Positions 1 to 7,588 of a stretch of DNA of 64,000 bases are shown here, in pieces. The position numbers and the translations under genes were made by a program. The notes under the pieces are model-generated. The model worked only from the letters and a program-made list of their open reading frames with translations. It was not told the DNA's origin and made no database searches. This DNA is from Sphingomonas beigongshangi (lineage in GTDB: Bacteria; Pseudomonadota; Alphaproteobacteria; Sphingomonadales; Sphingomonadaceae), in NCBI RefSeq assembly GCF_016820445.1, contig NZ_JADHDT010000002.1:310001-374000 (forward strand), in the 5' to 3' direction. The stretch's first letter is position 1, and every line of letters starts with the position of its first letter.

Positions 1-34
1 CGATGACGCGGATCAGGGCCTCACGCCTTTTCAT
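1..34 (-). CDS. Probable start of flgN-like gene (partial, runs off the window)
   Basis: An ATG on the minus strand at position 34 opens a frame reading MKRREALIRVI up to the window edge. It overlaps the end of flgM by 14 bases in another frame, as expected for a coupled downstream gene. In many flagellar clusters flgM is followed by flgN, the export chaperone for FlgK and FlgL. Only 11 codons are visible, so the identity rests on position alone. Confidence 0.4.
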   Translation of the reverse strand, partial: MKRREALIRVI

Positions 35-344
35 TGCCGTCCCAGTTCAGCTTGAGGGCGATGAGCCGGTCGGCGATGGTCGCCGGCAGGATGGGGAAGG
101 AGCCGTTCTGGATCGCCTTGCGGATCTCCTGGACCCGGTCGGAGTCGATCGGCGCCTCGGAGGCGAGGGCCTTGGCAAGACCGCTCAGCTGCGCGCCCGC
201 GCTCGCCGCGAGCAGTGCCGGATTGGCCTGGGTCGGGCTGGGCTGCGCGGCCACGGCCTGGGGCGACGGCACGGCCGAAGGCGCGGTGACGCGCGAGACG
301 TTTCCACTTCCGTTCAGCGGCGATGAGCCGATTGATTCCACCAT
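21..344 (-). CDS. flgM: FlgM, anti-sigma-28 factor
   Basis: A 107-aa protein with the typical FlgM plan: a low-complexity Ala/Pro/Ser-rich N-terminal half, then a conserved C-terminal segment (about residues 65-100, DSDRVQEIRKAIQNG, then FPILPATIADRLIAL). In the family this segment binds sigma-28 (FliA) and holds it inactive until FlgM is exported through the completed hook-basal body. It reads away from flgA and has a sigma-28-type promoter of its own just upstream, giving the usual feedback loop. The start codon ATGGTGGAATC follows an AGGTG-like ribosome site. Confidence 0.9.
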   Translation of the reverse strand: MVESIGSSPLNGSGNVSRVTAPSAVPSPQAVAAQPSPTQANPALLAASAGAQLSGLAKALASEAPIDSDRVQEIRKAIQNGSFPILPATIADRLIALKLNWDGNEKA

Positions 345-377
345 GTCCGCACCTGTCCGAGGTTTCCGACAAGGGGA

Positions 378-404
378 TAAACGGCCGATCGCGACGGGAG
401 TTTA
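378..404 (-). promoter_or_regulatory. Sigma-28 (FliA)-type promoter of flgM
   Basis: On the minus strand, TAAA (404-401) is followed by exactly 15 bases and then GCCGTTTA (385-378). This matches the TAAA-N15-GCCGATAA flagellar class III consensus at 10 of 12 positions. It lies 34 bases upstream of the flgM start, between flgA and flgM. Confidence 0.7.
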
Positions 405-437
405 GCAGATATTTGTGGCCGGGGCGCAGCGGCCCGG

Positions 438-944
438 TCATTCGTCCCAGCCGGGCAGGGTGGCGCGGCCGCCGGCGATGGCGATCGCCTGGACCGGCGT
501 CTTCGCATCGTCGACGCGAACCATGAACCGGGCGCCCGGCGCGGCATCGCCGATGGCGACGCCTTCACGGCTGATCGAGAAGCCGGGCGACCCCGCCTCG
601 ATCACCACCGGATCGCCGCGGCGGATGACGGGCTCCGCCTTTGCCGTCGGCAGCACCGCGGCGCGCGTTGTCGGCGGCGGTGCGTCGGCGGGACGGATGA
701 CGGGCACGAAGATTCGCCAGTCGGGTCCGGCGCACGACACCACCACCGCGTCATGCGCGTCCGTGCGCCACGACAGCGACACGGTCGGGCAGGCGGCGAG
801 GCGCAGGCGGGAATCGATCGCGGTACGGGCCCCGCCCTCGGCGCCGATTGGCCGGCTGGTGAACGCCGCGACCGCGCGATCAAGGCCGCTGGTATCCTGG
901 AACGCGCCGATGGCGGCGCCGGCGAGCAGAAACAAGGCGATCAT
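438..944 (-). CDS. flgA: FlgA, flagellar P-ring assembly chaperone
   Basis: A 168-aa protein starting MIALFLLAGAAIGAF, a short Sec signal peptide for the periplasm. The N-terminal half has two cysteines about 20 residues apart (LAACPTV and VVVSCAG). The C-terminal half is an SAF-type domain (EPVIRRGDPVVIEAGS to GGRATLPG). FlgA helps polymerise FlgI around the rod. The ATG at 944 overlaps the stop of the upstream motB-like gene (ATGA), so translation is probably coupled. The frame stays open far upstream, but only this start gives a signal peptide. Confidence 0.88.
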   Translation of the reverse strand: MIALFLLAGAAIGAFQDTSGLDRAVAAFTSRPIGAEGGARTAIDSRLRLAACPTVSLSWRTDAHDAVVVSCAGPDWRIFVPVIRPADAPPPTTRAAVLPTAKAEPVIRRGDPVVIEAGSPGFSISREGVAIGDAAPGARFMVRVDDAKTPVQAIAIAGGRATLPGWDE

Positions 945-1453
945 GGCATTTCCTTGCGCTCGCCGGCGAAGGCGAGCGTGACGATGGCCGCACGACGGCC
1001 GGGTGTGGTGGAAGATGTGATGGTGATGCGCGGCGACACCGGCGCCAGCACGGCGGCGAGGGCCCGGGCACGATCGGCCGCGAGGATCGCGCCGCTGCCG
1101 GTCGAGGGATCGACATCGGCGCGGCTGCCGTCGACCGAACCCGTCACGGTCAGCGCGATCCGCGGATCGCGCGTCGCCTCGCGTGCCCAGGCGACGAGCG
1201 CCGCCGGATCCTCTGGCAGCGTCGCCGCGCCGGGGGCGAAGTCGAGCATGCCGGACGCCATCACCGGCGCCGGTGCGGCACGTTCGCCGCCGAACTGCGC
1301 GCGCAGCGCCTCGGCGACCACGCGCGGGTGATCGCTGGCCTGCAGCAGCACGAAGAAACCGACGAGCAGCAGCGCCAGGTCGGCCAGCGTCACCAGCCAC
1401 AACGGCTTGGCCGGCGCTGGCTCGGGCCAGGTCGGGGCGGCGGGATCGATCAT
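941..1453 (-). CDS. Divergent MotB-like protein (second stator-type gene, next to flgA)
   Basis: 170 aa from the ATG at 1453 (MIDPAAPTW). One transmembrane helix at about residues 16-40 (PLWLVTLADLALLLVGFFVLL) keeps the Asp of the MotB A-D-x-x motif that carries protons in stators. The region after it only loosely resembles an OmpA/MotB peptidoglycan-binding domain (GSVDGSRADVDPSTG, AADRARALAAVL). It is much shorter than the 301-aa MotB at 12.5 kb. Both ends overlap their neighbours by 4 bases, so it belongs to a motA-like/motB-like/flgA operon. Role inferred: an accessory or specialised stator component, or a protein acting with FlgA. Confidence 0.7.
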   Translation of the reverse strand: MIDPAAPTWPEPAPAKPLWLVTLADLALLLVGFFVLLQASDHPRVVAEALRAQFGGERAAPAPVMASGMLDFAPGAATLPEDPAALVAWAREATRDPRIALTVTGSVDGSRADVDPSTGSGAILAADRARALAAVLAPVSPRITITSSTTPGRRAAIVTLAFAGERKEMP

Positions 1454-2097
1454 GCCGCGCTCTGCATATGGTGGCGGGGCGTCTCGCGCAGCGCGAGGGC
1501 CATGAGCGGCGGCTCGAGGCGCGCCCGCTCGGATGCCTCGACCCGTCCCGCCACACGCAACCGGTGGCATATCGGCATCAGCACCAGATTGGCGAGCAGC
1601 GCGCCGTACAGCGTCGCCAGCAGCGCGATTCCCATCGCTGCGCCGATCGCATGCGGATCGGACAGGTGCGCGAACATCGCGGCAAGGCCGATCAGCGTGC
1701 CGACCATGCCCATGGCGGGCGCGGCCTCGGCGGCACCGGACCAGACATCGGCGGCGGCACTGTGGCGCTCGATCCGCGCGGCGCGTGCCTGCCGCAACCG
1801 CGCCTCGACATCGCGCGGGATCGCCCCGTCGACGATGGCCGCGATTGCGACGGCGACATCCACGTCCTTGATCACCGAACGGTCCAGCGCCATCACGCCG
1901 TGCCGCCGGGCGATCCGATCCTGCGCCGCGATCTGATCGAGCAGGGGGTCCGCACGGAACGGACGTCGCGCCAGCACGCGCAGCGCGCTCAGCGCGCGGA
2001 TCAGGTCGCGCCCCGGCGCGCGCAGCATCGTCGCGAGCAGCGTGCCGCCGCCGACGATGGCGAAAGCGGTCGGATCGAGGAACTGGGCGATCGTCAT
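1450..2097 (-). CDS. Divergent MotA-like protein (second stator-type gene)
   Basis: 215 aa from the ATG at 2097 (MTIAQFLDPTAFAIVGGGTLL), which matches the DPxxxxIVGGGTLxA segment typical of MotA/PomA near the second helix. The C-terminal half has the paired helices and proline of stators (AEAAPAMGMVGTLIGLAAMF and AIGAAMGIALLATLYGALLANL). The first helix of ordinary MotA is missing or very short. It heads an operon with the motB-like gene and flgA. A GGCGGGA ribosome site precedes the start. An in-frame upstream start at 2217 would add 40 residues without resemblance to MotA. Confidence 0.72.
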   Translation of the reverse strand: MTIAQFLDPTAFAIVGGGTLLATMLRAPGRDLIRALSALRVLARRPFRADPLLDQIAAQDRIARRHGVMALDRSVIKDVDVAVAIAAIVDGAIPRDVEARLRQARAARIERHSAAADVWSGAAEAAPAMGMVGTLIGLAAMFAHLSDPHAIGAAMGIALLATLYGALLANLVLMPICHRLRVAGRVEASERARLEPPLMALALRETPRHHMQSAA

Positions 2098-2110
2098 GAT
2101 CCCGCCGTGA

Positions 2111-2126
2111 TGCAAGGGCCGGGCCA
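2111..2126 (-). promoter_or_regulatory. Candidate sigma-54 promoter for the motA-like/motB-like/flgA operon
   Basis: Minus-strand TGGCCCGGCCCTTGCA matches TGGCACG-N4-TTGCA with one mismatch and keeps the obligatory GG-N10-GC spacing. The predicted start point (about 2100) is only about 3 bases from the chosen ATG at 2097, which would remove the ribosome site. Either the message is leaderless, the start codon lies further in, or the match is accidental. The palindromic sites 60-110 bp upstream favour it being real. Confidence 0.45.
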
Positions 2127-2179
2127 GTTCACGCGGGTGCCGTGGAAACCGCGTGACCGCGGCGGCGGCGGCGAGGGCG

Positions 2180-2239
2180 CTTGCCGCGACCCGGCAAGAC
2201 TTGCCGCCGACCGGCAAGGGCTTGCCGCTTCATTTGCCG
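2180..2239. promoter_or_regulatory. Putative enhancer: tandem CTTGCCG-N5-CGGCAAG palindromes
   Basis: Two identical-architecture palindromes lie at 2180-2198 and 2200-2218 (7-bp arms, 5-bp spacer). A further CTTGCCG half-site is at 2221-2227 and TTGCCG at 2234-2239. The first three half-sites recur every 20-21 bp, so they sit on one face of the helix. The centres are about 120-140 bp upstream of the flgB start point and about 90-110 bp upstream of the opposing one, the usual distance for a sigma-54 enhancer-binding protein such as FlbD/FleQ. The binding protein is inferred and is not encoded in the window. Confidence 0.6.
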
Positions 2240-2302
2240 ACGCCCGGCATATCCACTGCCTTTTCCAATTTTGCGCGGCTTCGCGCCTCGTCCGATCGAA
2301 AT

Positions 2303-2318
2303 TGGCACGCCTGTTGCT
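2303..2318 (+). promoter_or_regulatory. Sigma-54 promoter of the flgB-L operon
   Basis: TGGCACGCCTGTTGCT is a perfect match to TGGCACG-N4-TTGC[A/T], with GG and GC separated by 10 bases. It lies 44 bases upstream of the flgB ATG. The sigma factor that reads it, RpoN, is encoded at the far end of this window. Confidence 0.88.
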
Positions 2319-2361
2319 TGGCATGGCGGCAGCGCAATGGGGCGCGGGAGGCAAGAGGCCA

Positions 2362-2709
2362 ATGGCCGCAGACAGCTTGTTCGGAATTCACGGGGCCGCC
2401 CTCGAGGTGCGCTCGCAGCGCATGGGCGTGCTCGCGTCGAACATCGCCAATGCCTCGACCCCCGGCTTCAAGGCGCGCGACATCGATTTCCAGTCGGCGC
2501 TCGCGTCGGTCGAGAACGACGCCGGCGCCCAGGGCATCACGGCGGCGACCAAATATCGCGTCCCGCTGCAGACCTCGATGGACGGCAACACGGTCGAACT
2601 CAATCAGGAGCAGACCGCCTTCGCCGAGAATGCGGTCCAGTACCAGACGACGCTGTCGTTCCTGAACGGCCGCATCAGCCAGATCACCCGCGCGCTGAAG
2701 GGAGAATAA
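2362..2709 (+). CDS. flgB: FlgB, flagellar proximal rod protein
   Basis: 115 aa. The N-terminal rod/hook motif is clear: LEVRSQRMGVLASNIANASTPGFKARDIDF, here split as residues 14-30 and 31-43 of the protein. The C-terminal helix (ENAVQYQTTLSFLNGRISQI) is typical. It is first gene of the long flg operon, directly behind a sigma-54 promoter, with flgC 3 bases downstream. Start chosen at MAADSLFG: a GGGAGG ribosome site ends 10 bases upstream and the length is normal. FlgB is exported by the type III apparatus and forms part of the rod in the periplasm. Confidence 0.93.
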   Translation: MAADSLFGIHGAALEVRSQRMGVLASNIANASTPGFKARDIDFQSALASVENDAGAQGITAATKYRVPLQTSMDGNTVELNQEQTAFAENAVQYQTTLSFLNGRISQITRALKGE

Positions 2710-2712
2710 GGC

Positions 2713-3123
2713 ATGGCGGACAATCCCATGTCGGTGTTCCAGGTCGCCGGGCGCGCGATGAGCGCGCAGCTTTTGCGCATGAACACGACCGCGTCGAACC
2801 TCGCCAATGCCGGCGGCATCGCCGGTTCCGCGGACGCCGCCTACAAGACGATGAAGCCGGTGTTCCGCACCAGCTTCGACGCGGCGAGCGGGCTCGCGAC
2901 CGTCGACGTCGAGAAGATCGTGACGGCCGGCGAAGCGCCGACCAAGCGGTACGACCCAGCCAATCCCTTGGCCGACAAGGACGGCAATATCTACGAGGCC
3001 GCCGTCGATGAAAGCCGCGAGCTGGTCGACATGATGGAGACCGCGCGCTCGTACCAGAACAACGTCGAGGTGATGAACACTGCGAAGCAGCTCACCATCG
3101 ATACCCTCAAGCTGGGCCGCTGA
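2713..3123 (+). CDS. flgC: FlgC, flagellar proximal rod protein
   Basis: 136 aa, normal for FlgC. The N-terminal motif MSAQLLRMNTTASNLANAGG and the C-terminal motif DMMETARSYQNNVEVMNTAKQL are those of the rod family. It sits between flgB and flgD with gaps of 3 and 2 bases, so the three are translated from one message. Exported rod subunit. Confidence 0.94.
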   Translation: MADNPMSVFQVAGRAMSAQLLRMNTTASNLANAGGIAGSADAAYKTMKPVFRTSFDAASGLATVDVEKIVTAGEAPTKRYDPANPLADKDGNIYEAAVDESRELVDMMETARSYQNNVEVMNTAKQLTIDTLKLGR

Positions 3124-3125
3124 TC

Positions 3126-3833
3126 ATGGCAGATATCACCAATACGACGTCGAGTACGCAGCCGAACTATGCCGCGATGGGCATCGCCACCACCGCGTCG
3201 CAGACTGCGCCCAAAGTCTCTTCCACGGGGACCAAGACGACGCTCGACCAGTCCGACTTCCTCGCGCTGATGACCGCGCAGCTGAAGAACCAGGATCCGT
3301 TCAACCCGGTCGACAATACGCAGATGGTCGCCCAGATGGCGCAATTCTCGTCGGTCGCCGGCATCAGCCAGATGAACTCGACGTTGAGCGGCATCGCCAC
3401 CAAGCTGGGGGGATCGAGCGCCGCCGACGCGATGAGCTACGTGGGCAAGACCGTGCTCGTGCCGGGCACCACGGCCTATCCGCGCTCCGACGGTTCGCTC
3501 GACGGTGCGGTCGAACTCGACAAGGATGCGACCCAGGTTACCGTCTCGATCGCCGATGCGAACGGCGGCACCGTCCGTCAGCTGCAGCTCGGCGCGACCA
3601 AGGCGGGCAGCGCCGAGTGGAGCTGGGACGGCAAGGACGAGGACGGCAACGCCGTCACCAACGGCCCGTTCACGGTCAGCGTCGCCGCCGCCAACGCCAA
3701 CACGGACATCTCCAGCCGAAGCCTCGTCTGGGCCCCGGTCCAGTCGGTATCGCTGCCGTCGAGCGGCACGCCGACGCTGAAGGTCGTGGGCGTCGGCAAC
3801 GTCAAGCCCGCCGACGTCCGCTCCGCCACCTGA
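3126..3833 (+). CDS. flgD: FlgD, hook-capping protein
   Basis: 235 aa. The N-terminal capping motif is present at about residues 40-80 (DFLALMTAQLKNQDPFNPVD, then NTQMVAQMAQFSSVAGISQM). A central FlgD tudor/Ig-like region follows, with the motif SAEWSWDGKDEDGNAV. FlgD caps the growing hook and is replaced by FlgK when the hook is complete. It lies between flgC and flgE. Confidence 0.94.
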   Translation: MADITNTTSSTQPNYAAMGIATTASQTAPKVSSTGTKTTLDQSDFLALMTAQLKNQDPFNPVDNTQMVAQMAQFSSVAGISQMNSTLSGIATKLGGSSAADAMSYVGKTVLVPGTTAYPRSDGSLDGAVELDKDATQVTVSIADANGGTVRQLQLGATKAGSAEWSWDGKDEDGNAVTNGPFTVSVAAANANTDISSRSLVWAPVQSVSLPSSGTPTLKVVGVGNVKPADVRSAT

Positions 3834-3879
3834 TCCCTCTTCGCACCCCTTTCCCCGTCTTTCTCAGGAGTAGCTTCCG

Positions 3880-5199
3880 ATGTCCTTCTATACCTCGCTG
3901 TCCGGCCTCCAGGCGTCGCAGACCGACATGGCCACCATTTCGCACAATCTCGCGAACGTCTCGACGACCGGCTTCAAGAAGAGCCGCACCGAATTCGCCG
4001 ACATCATCGCGTCCAGCGTCTCCACGGATCCGCGCAAGATGGTCGGCTCGGGCGTCGTCGTGAAGGGTTCGGCGCAGCAGTTCAAGGAAGGCAACCTCAC
4101 CACCACGTCGAACGCGCTCGACCTGGCCTTGGTCGGCGAAGGCTTCTTCACGCTGCGCACGACCGGCGTCAGCGACGCACTCGCCTATACCCGCAACGGC
4201 AGCTTCTCGGTCGATTCGAACAACAACGTCGTCGACGCGCAGGGATCCTACCTGCTGGTCTATCCGGTCGACAGCGACGGCAACGTCACCTCGACCAGCC
4301 AGTCGGGCCTGACGCAGCTGCAGATCCAGCAGACCAGCGGCACGCCGAAGGGCACGGCCAACGTCTCGACCGCGGTGCAGCTGTCCGCCACCTCGACGGT
4401 GAAGACGCCGACGGCGCAGAAGCCGTTCGTCCGCACCGACCCGACGACCTATAACAACTCGGTCGCGACGCGCATCTACGATGCCAACGGCAACCCGCAG
4501 ACGATGACCAGCTATTACATCCGCACGGCGGATGCGAATGCGGCGGCCACCCCGCCGACGCTGGGCACCTGGTCGGTGTACAGCTTCGTCGGCGACCAGC
4601 AGCTGTCGGTGAACAACCAGATGGACGCGAACGGCAAGCCCGCGCCCGTCACGCTGACCTTCGACAGCAAGGGCGCGCTCGCTTCGGTCAACGGCGATGC
4701 CAACGCCAAGTCGATTTCCTACGACCAGTTCGTCCCCACCTCGGGCGCGGCGGCGCAGAGCGTCACGCTCAACCTCGCCAATTCGACGCAGCTGCCTTCG
4801 GCCTTCTCGGTCAATTCGAAGACGCAGGACGGCGTTCCCGTCGGCCAGCTGTCCGGCGTCACCGTTACCGACGCCGGCCTGATCCAGGCCAGCTTCTCGA
4901 ACGGCGACATCGTGCCGCTGGGCAAGGTCGCGCTGTCGAGCTTCTCGACGCCGACCGGTCTTCGCCAGATCGGCAACAGCTATTGGGCGGCGACGGGCGT
5001 GTCGGGCGCGGCGAAGCTGGGTTCGGCGAGCGCCGACGGCTTCGGTTCGCTGATGTCGGGGACGATCGAGGGGTCGAACGTCGACATCACCGAAGAGCTG
5101 GTCAACCTGATCGCGGCGCAGCGCAACTTCCAGGCGAACGCCAAGGCGCTCGATACCGCCAGCCAGGTCTCGCAGACCATCTTCAACATCCGCAGCTGA
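3880..5199 (+). CDS. flgE: FlgE, flagellar hook protein
   Basis: 439 aa. It begins MSFYTSLSGLQASQTDMATI and continues SHNLANVSTTGFKKSRTEF, the hook N-terminal signature. It ends with the coiled C-terminal motif EGSNVDITEELVNLIAAQ followed by RNFQANAKALDTASQ. The middle (about residues 90-380) is Ser/Thr/Asn-rich, as expected for the outer hook domains. A good AGGAGT ribosome site lies in the 46-base gap after flgD. Confidence 0.95.
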   Translation: MSFYTSLSGLQASQTDMATISHNLANVSTTGFKKSRTEFADIIASSVSTDPRKMVGSGVVVKGSAQQFKEGNLTTTSNALDLALVGEGFFTLRTTGVSDALAYTRNGSFSVDSNNNVVDAQGSYLLVYPVDSDGNVTSTSQSGLTQLQIQQTSGTPKGTANVSTAVQLSATSTVKTPTAQKPFVRTDPTTYNNSVATRIYDANGNPQTMTSYYIRTADANAAATPPTLGTWSVYSFVGDQQLSVNNQMDANGKPAPVTLTFDSKGALASVNGDANAKSISYDQFVPTSGAAAQSVTLNLANSTQLPSAFSVNSKTQDGVPVGQLSGVTVTDAGLIQASFSNGDIVPLGKVALSSFSTPTGLRQIGNSYWAATGVSGAAKLGSASADGFGSLMSGTIEGSNVDITEELVNLIAAQRNFQANAKALDTASQVSQTIFNIRS

Positions 5200-5228
5200 T
5201 CGACGGCGGCGGCGCGAAGGGCATCTAG

Positions 5229-5981
5229 ATGGACAAGCTGGTCTATACGGCGGCGACGGGCCTCAAGGCGCACATGGCGGCGCAGGCGGCCATCGCCAAC
5301 AACATGGCGAACGCGTCCACGACCGGCTTTCGCGCCGACCGCGTCGTCTTCGACCGCATCCTGCTCAAGGGCGGCGGTTCGACGCTGGAGGCGCGCATGC
5401 CGACCAGCGAGGAGGTCACCGACGCGGATCGCACCCCCGGCGCGATCCAGTCGACCGGCCGTCCGCTCGACGTCGCGGTCTCCGGCAACAGCGACTGGCT
5501 CGCGGTGCAGGCGGCGGACGGCAGCGAGGCCTATACCCGCCGCGGCGATCTGGAAGTCGCGCCCTCGGGCGTGCTCCAGACGGGCGACGGCTATATCGTC
5601 CAGGGGCAGAGCGGCCCGATCACCGTGCCGCCGCACGACAGCCTGACGATCGCCGGCGACGGCACGATCACGATCGTGCCGCAGGGCGGCGATCCGAAGA
5701 ACCCGCAGGTGCTCGACCGGCTGAAGCTGGTCAGCACCAAGGGCGCCGACACCGTCAAGGGCCTCGACAACCTGTTGCGCGTGCGCGGTGGCGGCACGCT
5801 TCCCGCCAACCTCGACGCCAGAGTGCAGGGCGGGGCGCTGGAAGGCTCCAACGTCAACATGACGCAGGCGCTGGTCGACATGATCGAGAACCAGCGCAGC
5901 TACGAGGTTCAGGCCAACATCATGAAATCGGCCAAGGACATGGACGAGAGCAGCACCTCCGTGATGCGTCTGCCGAGCTAA
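5229..5981 (+). CDS. flgF: FlgF, flagellar distal rod protein
   Basis: 250 aa, close to the usual FlgF length. The start MDKLVYTAATGLKAHMAAQ and the segment NNMANASTTGFRADRVVFD are the rod motif. The end has EGSNVNMTQALVDMIENQ and then RSYEVQANIMKSAKDMDES. Separated from flgG by 13 bases. FlgF caps the proximal rod before FlgG adds. Confidence 0.93.
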   Translation: MDKLVYTAATGLKAHMAAQAAIANNMANASTTGFRADRVVFDRILLKGGGSTLEARMPTSEEVTDADRTPGAIQSTGRPLDVAVSGNSDWLAVQAADGSEAYTRRGDLEVAPSGVLQTGDGYIVQGQSGPITVPPHDSLTIAGDGTITIVPQGGDPKNPQVLDRLKLVSTKGADTVKGLDNLLRVRGGGTLPANLDARVQGGALEGSNVNMTQALVDMIENQRSYEVQANIMKSAKDMDESSTSVMRLPS

Positions 5982-5994
5982 GGGATAAAAGAGC

Positions 5995-6783
5995 ATGTCA
6001 TCCGCAGCCATGCATATCGCGCGTACCGGGCTCGACGCCCAGGACACGCGCATGCGCGTCATCTCGAACAATCTCGCCAACGTCTCGACGACGGGATTCA
6101 AGAAGGATCGCGCGGCGTTCGAGACGCTCGCCTATCAGACGATCACCGCGCCGGGCGCCCAGTCGACCGCCGACACCAAATATGCCACCGGCCTCAATCT
6201 CGGCACCGGCGTGCGGATCCAGGGCACGGCGCGGATCGATACGCAGGGATCGCTGCAACAGACCGGCAACAGCCTCGACCTCGCGCTCGACGGCGACGGT
6301 TATTTCCAGATCCAGATGCCCGGCGGGCAGCTCGGCTACACGCGTGCGGGCAATTTCTCGCGCAGCCCGGAAGGCCTGCTGGTCACGTCCGAAGGCTATC
6401 AGGTCCAGCCCGGCATCACGATCCCGCCCAACGCCACGGGGATCACGATCGGCACCGACGGCACCGTCACCGCGCAGCTGCCCGGCCAGACGACCGGCAG
6501 CAACCTCGGGCAGATCCAGGTCGCGAGCTTTCCCAATCCGACCGGCCTCCAGTCCACGGGCGACAACTATCTGCGCGAGACCGCCTCGTCGGGGGCGCCC
6601 AACATGGGCATCCCCGGGCAGGACGGCCGCGGCAACGTTCGCCAGGGCACGCTGGAAGCGTCCAACGTCAACGTCGTCGAGGAGCTGGTCGACATGATCG
6701 AGACCCAGCGCGCCTATGAGGTCAACTCGAAGATGATCTCGGCGACCGACGACATGCTCAAATACGTCAACCAGAACGTCTGA
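5995..6783 (+). CDS. flgG: FlgG, flagellar distal rod protein
   Basis: 262 aa, the standard FlgG length. N-terminal motif: MHIARTGLDAQDTRMRVISN then NLANVSTTGFKKDRAAFETL. C-terminal motif: EASNVNVVEELVDMIETQ and RAYEVNSKMISATDDMLKY, diagnostic for FlgG. It is the main structural subunit of the distal rod that passes through the P and L rings encoded by the next two genes. Confidence 0.96.
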   Translation: MSSAAMHIARTGLDAQDTRMRVISNNLANVSTTGFKKDRAAFETLAYQTITAPGAQSTADTKYATGLNLGTGVRIQGTARIDTQGSLQQTGNSLDLALDGDGYFQIQMPGGQLGYTRAGNFSRSPEGLLVTSEGYQVQPGITIPPNATGITIGTDGTVTAQLPGQTTGSNLGQIQVASFPNPTGLQSTGDNYLRETASSGAPNMGIPGQDGRGNVRQGTLEASNVNVVEELVDMIETQRAYEVNSKMISATDDMLKYVNQNV

Positions 6784-6797
6784 TCGGTACGCATATC

Positions 6798-7529
6798 ATG
6801 GCATCCCGCGCTCCCACGCCTTTCCGCTTCGGTACCCATTGGGTCGAAATCGCGCTCGCCGCGGCATCGGGCCTGCTTGTCATCGCGGCGCTGTCGCCGA
6901 CCGAGGCGCATGCCGGCATCTTCGGAAAGAAGGCGCCGCCGGAGGATTTCAGCGTCACGCGCGCGCCGCTGGCGGCGCCGGTGGCAGCACCCGCCAATGG
7001 CGCGATCTTTCAGGCGGGCGACGGCTATGCCGCGCTGTACGAGGGCTGGCGCGCGCGCAAGGTCGGCGATCCGCTCACCATCGTCCTGGTGGAGCGCACC
7101 GCCGCCTCCAAGTCCGCGAGCTCGAAACTCGATTCCTCGGGGTCCGGCAGCATCACGCCGCCGACCACGGGCCTGCTCAATCTGTTCAAGAACAGCGACG
7201 CCTCCGCCAGCGGCGCGCGCAGCTTCGACGGCAAGGGCGCCGCGGACCAGGCGAATTCGCTGTCCGGCGAAATCTCCGTCACCGTGTCGCAGGTCTACCC
7301 CAATGGCACGATGATGGTGCAGGGGCAGAAGCGCGTCACGCTGAACCGCGGCGACGAATATGTGCGGATCAAGGGCCTGGTCCGGGTCGCCGACATCGAC
7401 GCCGACAATCGGGTGCTGTCGACGCGCGTCGCGGATGCGCAGATCGCCTATACGGGCAAGGGCGATGTCGCCCGCGCCAGCCGCCAGGGTTGGCTGAGCC
7501 GCTTCTTCTCCGTCATCAGCCCCTTCTGA
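6798..7529 (+). CDS. flgH: FlgH, flagellar L-ring protein, without a lipobox cysteine
   Basis: 243 aa. The C-terminal half carries the FlgH pattern (GEISVTVSQVYPNGTMMVQG, KRVTLNRGDEYVRIKGLVR, WLSRFFSVISPF). FlgH normally is a lipoprotein anchored in the outer membrane, but this protein has no cysteine at all. Its N-terminus has a hydrophobic stretch at about residues 18-34 followed by EAHAGIF, which suits signal peptidase I rather than lipoprotein signal peptidase. The start could lie a few codons further in. Between flgG and flgI. Confidence 0.92.
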   Translation: MASRAPTPFRFGTHWVEIALAAASGLLVIAALSPTEAHAGIFGKKAPPEDFSVTRAPLAAPVAAPANGAIFQAGDGYAALYEGWRARKVGDPLTIVLVERTAASKSASSKLDSSGSGSITPPTTGLLNLFKNSDASASGARSFDGKGAADQANSLSGEISVTVSQVYPNGTMMVQGQKRVTLNRGDEYVRIKGLVRVADIDADNRVLSTRVADAQIAYTGKGDVARASRQGWLSRFFSVISPF

Positions 7530-7588
7530 TGCTTTTTCGCGCCCATGGTTAGCGGTTCGGTAACCATGCGGACGGCAGGATCACGCCC

